Below are positions 31,541-32,601 of a DNA stretch of 32,601 nucleotides, piece after piece. Both the position numbers and the translations under genes were made by a program. Under the pieces are notes generated by a model. It worked only from the letters and a program-made list of their open reading frames with translations, made no database searches and was not told where the DNA came from. Positions within the stretch are counted from its first letter, which is position 1; each line of letters begins with the position of its first letter. Source of the stretch: Candidatus Uhrbacteria bacterium RIFCSPHIGHO2_02_FULL_57_19 (GTDB lineage: Bacteria > Patescibacteriota > Patescibacteriia > 2-12-FULL-57-11); the NCBI GenBank assembly GCA_001791115.1, contig MGDZ01000043.1:2572-35172 (forward strand), written 5' to 3'.

Positions 31541-32601
31541 ATGGAAATCCTTCTTATTAAAGAAGACATTCTTAAAGTTCCGGCCGATATCTTGGTAGTC
31601 AATCTCTTTGAGGGAGTAGAAAAGCCGAGTTCCGCCTACGGCGGGATTGGTCGCGCTTTGGGAGGCATCATCAGCCAAGAAATAAAAGACATCCATTTTC
31701 AAGGCAAAGAAGGAGAAATGTTTACAATTTCCACCGGTGGAAAGATTAAAGCCAAGCGCGTGTTGGTGGTTGGTCTTGGAGACCAAAAATCGTTTTCGGA
31801 TGAAACAATCCGTCGCGTTTATGGAACCGTGATTAAAAATCTTCGTGGAAAGGAAGTGAAGACCGTTGCGGCGATTCTATACGGCGCTGGTATCGGAGGG
31901 CGGTCAGCTAAAGATGTTGCTTCCGCGTTGATCGAAGGGGCATTACTGGGCTCGTACGATTTTTCAAAATATCGGGGCAAGGAATCAAAGAAGTCCGAGG
32001 ATAAGAACATCCGCGAACTCATCATCATCGAGAATGACGCGGTAAAAGCGCGTGCCGTCGCCCAGGGTGTTGGTGATGCGAAACTGGCGGCCGCGGCGAC
32101 GATCTATGCCCGCGACCTAGTCAATGAACCGGCATCAGTCTGCGTGCCCAGTCACCTGGTTGAGCACGCTCGGGCCATCGCTAAAGGCAGCCAGGGCAAG
32201 GTGCGCGTCAAGATTTTTGATCGTGAGGAGATACAGCGCCGGGGAATGGGAGCATTCTTGGCCGTAGCCCAGGGCACCAGTGAAGCGCCGTACTTCATCC
32301 ATCTCACCTACGCTCCACGCGGGGCCAAGAAGCGGATTGCTTTGGTCGGCAAGGGAATTACCTTTGACTCGGGCGGACTGCAGATTAAGCCAGGCGATTC
32401 GATGGCCACCATGAAACTCGATATGTCGGGGGCCGCGGCGGTTTTGGGGGTGTTTTCAAAAATTACAGAGCTCGCTCCGCGGGCCGAAGTGCACGGGATT
32501 ATTGCCGCCACGGAAAACATGCCCGGACCCGGGGCTTACAAGCCGGGTGACATCTGCCGAGCATTGAACGGTAAAACCATTGAGATCGGACACACCGACG
32601 C
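31541..32601 (+). CDS. leucyl aminopeptidase, M17 family (cut by window end)
   Basis: 353 codons from ATG 31541, running off the window. It removes N-terminal residues from peptides in the cytoplasm, using two metal ions in a hexamer. The N-terminal macro-like domain covers about 1-165. The catalytic domain shows the metal-binding VGKGITFDSGGLQIKP (K271, D276), then MKLDMSGAAAV, and ATENMPGPGAYKPGD. The expected NTDAEGR-type motif begins at the very end (IGHTDA). No Shine-Dalgarno site; a three-way-junction repeat lies just upstream. Full M17 proteins are around 450-500 aa, so about a quarter is missing. Confidence 0.93.
   Translation, partial: MEILLIKEDILKVPADILVVNLFEGVEKPSSAYGGIGRALGGIISQEIKDIHFQGKEGEMFTISTGGKIKAKRVLVVGLGDQKSFSDETIRRVYGTVIKNLRGKEVKTVAAILYGAGIGGRSAKDVASALIEGALLGSYDFSKYRGKESKKSEDKNIRELIIIENDAVKARAVAQGVGDAKLAAAATIYARDLVNEPASVCVPSHLVEHARAIAKGSQGKVRVKIFDREEIQRRGMGAFLAVAQGTSEAPYFIHLTYAPRGAKKRIALVGKGITFDSGGLQIKPGDSMATMKLDMSGAAAVLGVFSKITELAPRAEVHGIIAATENMPGPGAYKPGDICRALNGKTIEIGHTD

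Overview
The window reads as a chromosomal piece of a Patescibacteria (Candidate Phyla Radiation) bacterium of the Parcubacteria type. The evidence is indirect: very compact genes, almost no Shine-Dalgarno sites, several -10 boxes placed so that transcription would begin at or just before the start codon, paired type IV pilin-LamG proteins, a group I intron in a tRNA, and short GC-rich palindromes scattered through genes and spacers. TGA is used as a stop (for example dnaG), so this is not a recoded lineage. No species can be named from sequence alone.

Layout. 1-2000: the 3' end of a tRNA-Ser, a second tRNA-Ser 3' half, and a membrane-anchored glycoside-hydrolase-like protein bounded on its far side by a decayed tRNA-Ser tail. 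2000-4440: small membrane or unknown proteins and a MYG1/DHH-like protein, ending in a 67-bp inverted repeat. 4447-7433: dnaG and rpoD, overlapping, as in the macromolecular synthesis operon. 7495-7925: promoter and tRNA-Asn(GTT), interrupted in the anticodon loop by a 298-nt group I intron whose P, Q, R and S elements, P1, P7 and P10 can all be read.

7925-14490 is the most unusual region. Downstream of tRNA-Asn, partial copies of its 3' end recur about five times, three of them (plus the intact gene) followed by a different perfect or near-perfect hairpin. They cut the region into modules holding at most one gene: a 1519-aa SF1 helicase with a C-terminal nuclease domain and zinc ribbons, and a 303-aa Abi_C/HEPN-like protein. 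This looks like a stack of integrations at a tRNA attachment site carrying candidate anti-phage genes. No integrase is present in the window.

14627-19650: an ABC-F ATPase, a cold shock protein, a glycosyltransferase whose start codon directly follows a 185-bp MITE-like hairpin element, greA on the minus strand, a SHOCT-domain membrane protein and a DsrE-like protein. 19657-22973 (minus): two tandem pilin-LamG paralogues with conserved ends and a diverged middle, plus a short remnant ORF.

23039-31394: a copper and heavy-metal handling cluster on the plus strand: a Cys/His-rich small membrane protein, an HMA-SafE/DsbD-like-cupredoxin fusion, a DUF411 protein, two adjacent membrane proteins that both carry a CPLC motif, a membrane-anchored Cys protein of unknown function, a C45-like Ntn hydrolase, a VIT-family metal transporter and a CopA-type P1B ATPase. 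It probably captures, moves and exports copper (inference from families). The window ends inside an M17 leucyl aminopeptidase gene preceded by a 60-bp three-way-junction repeat.
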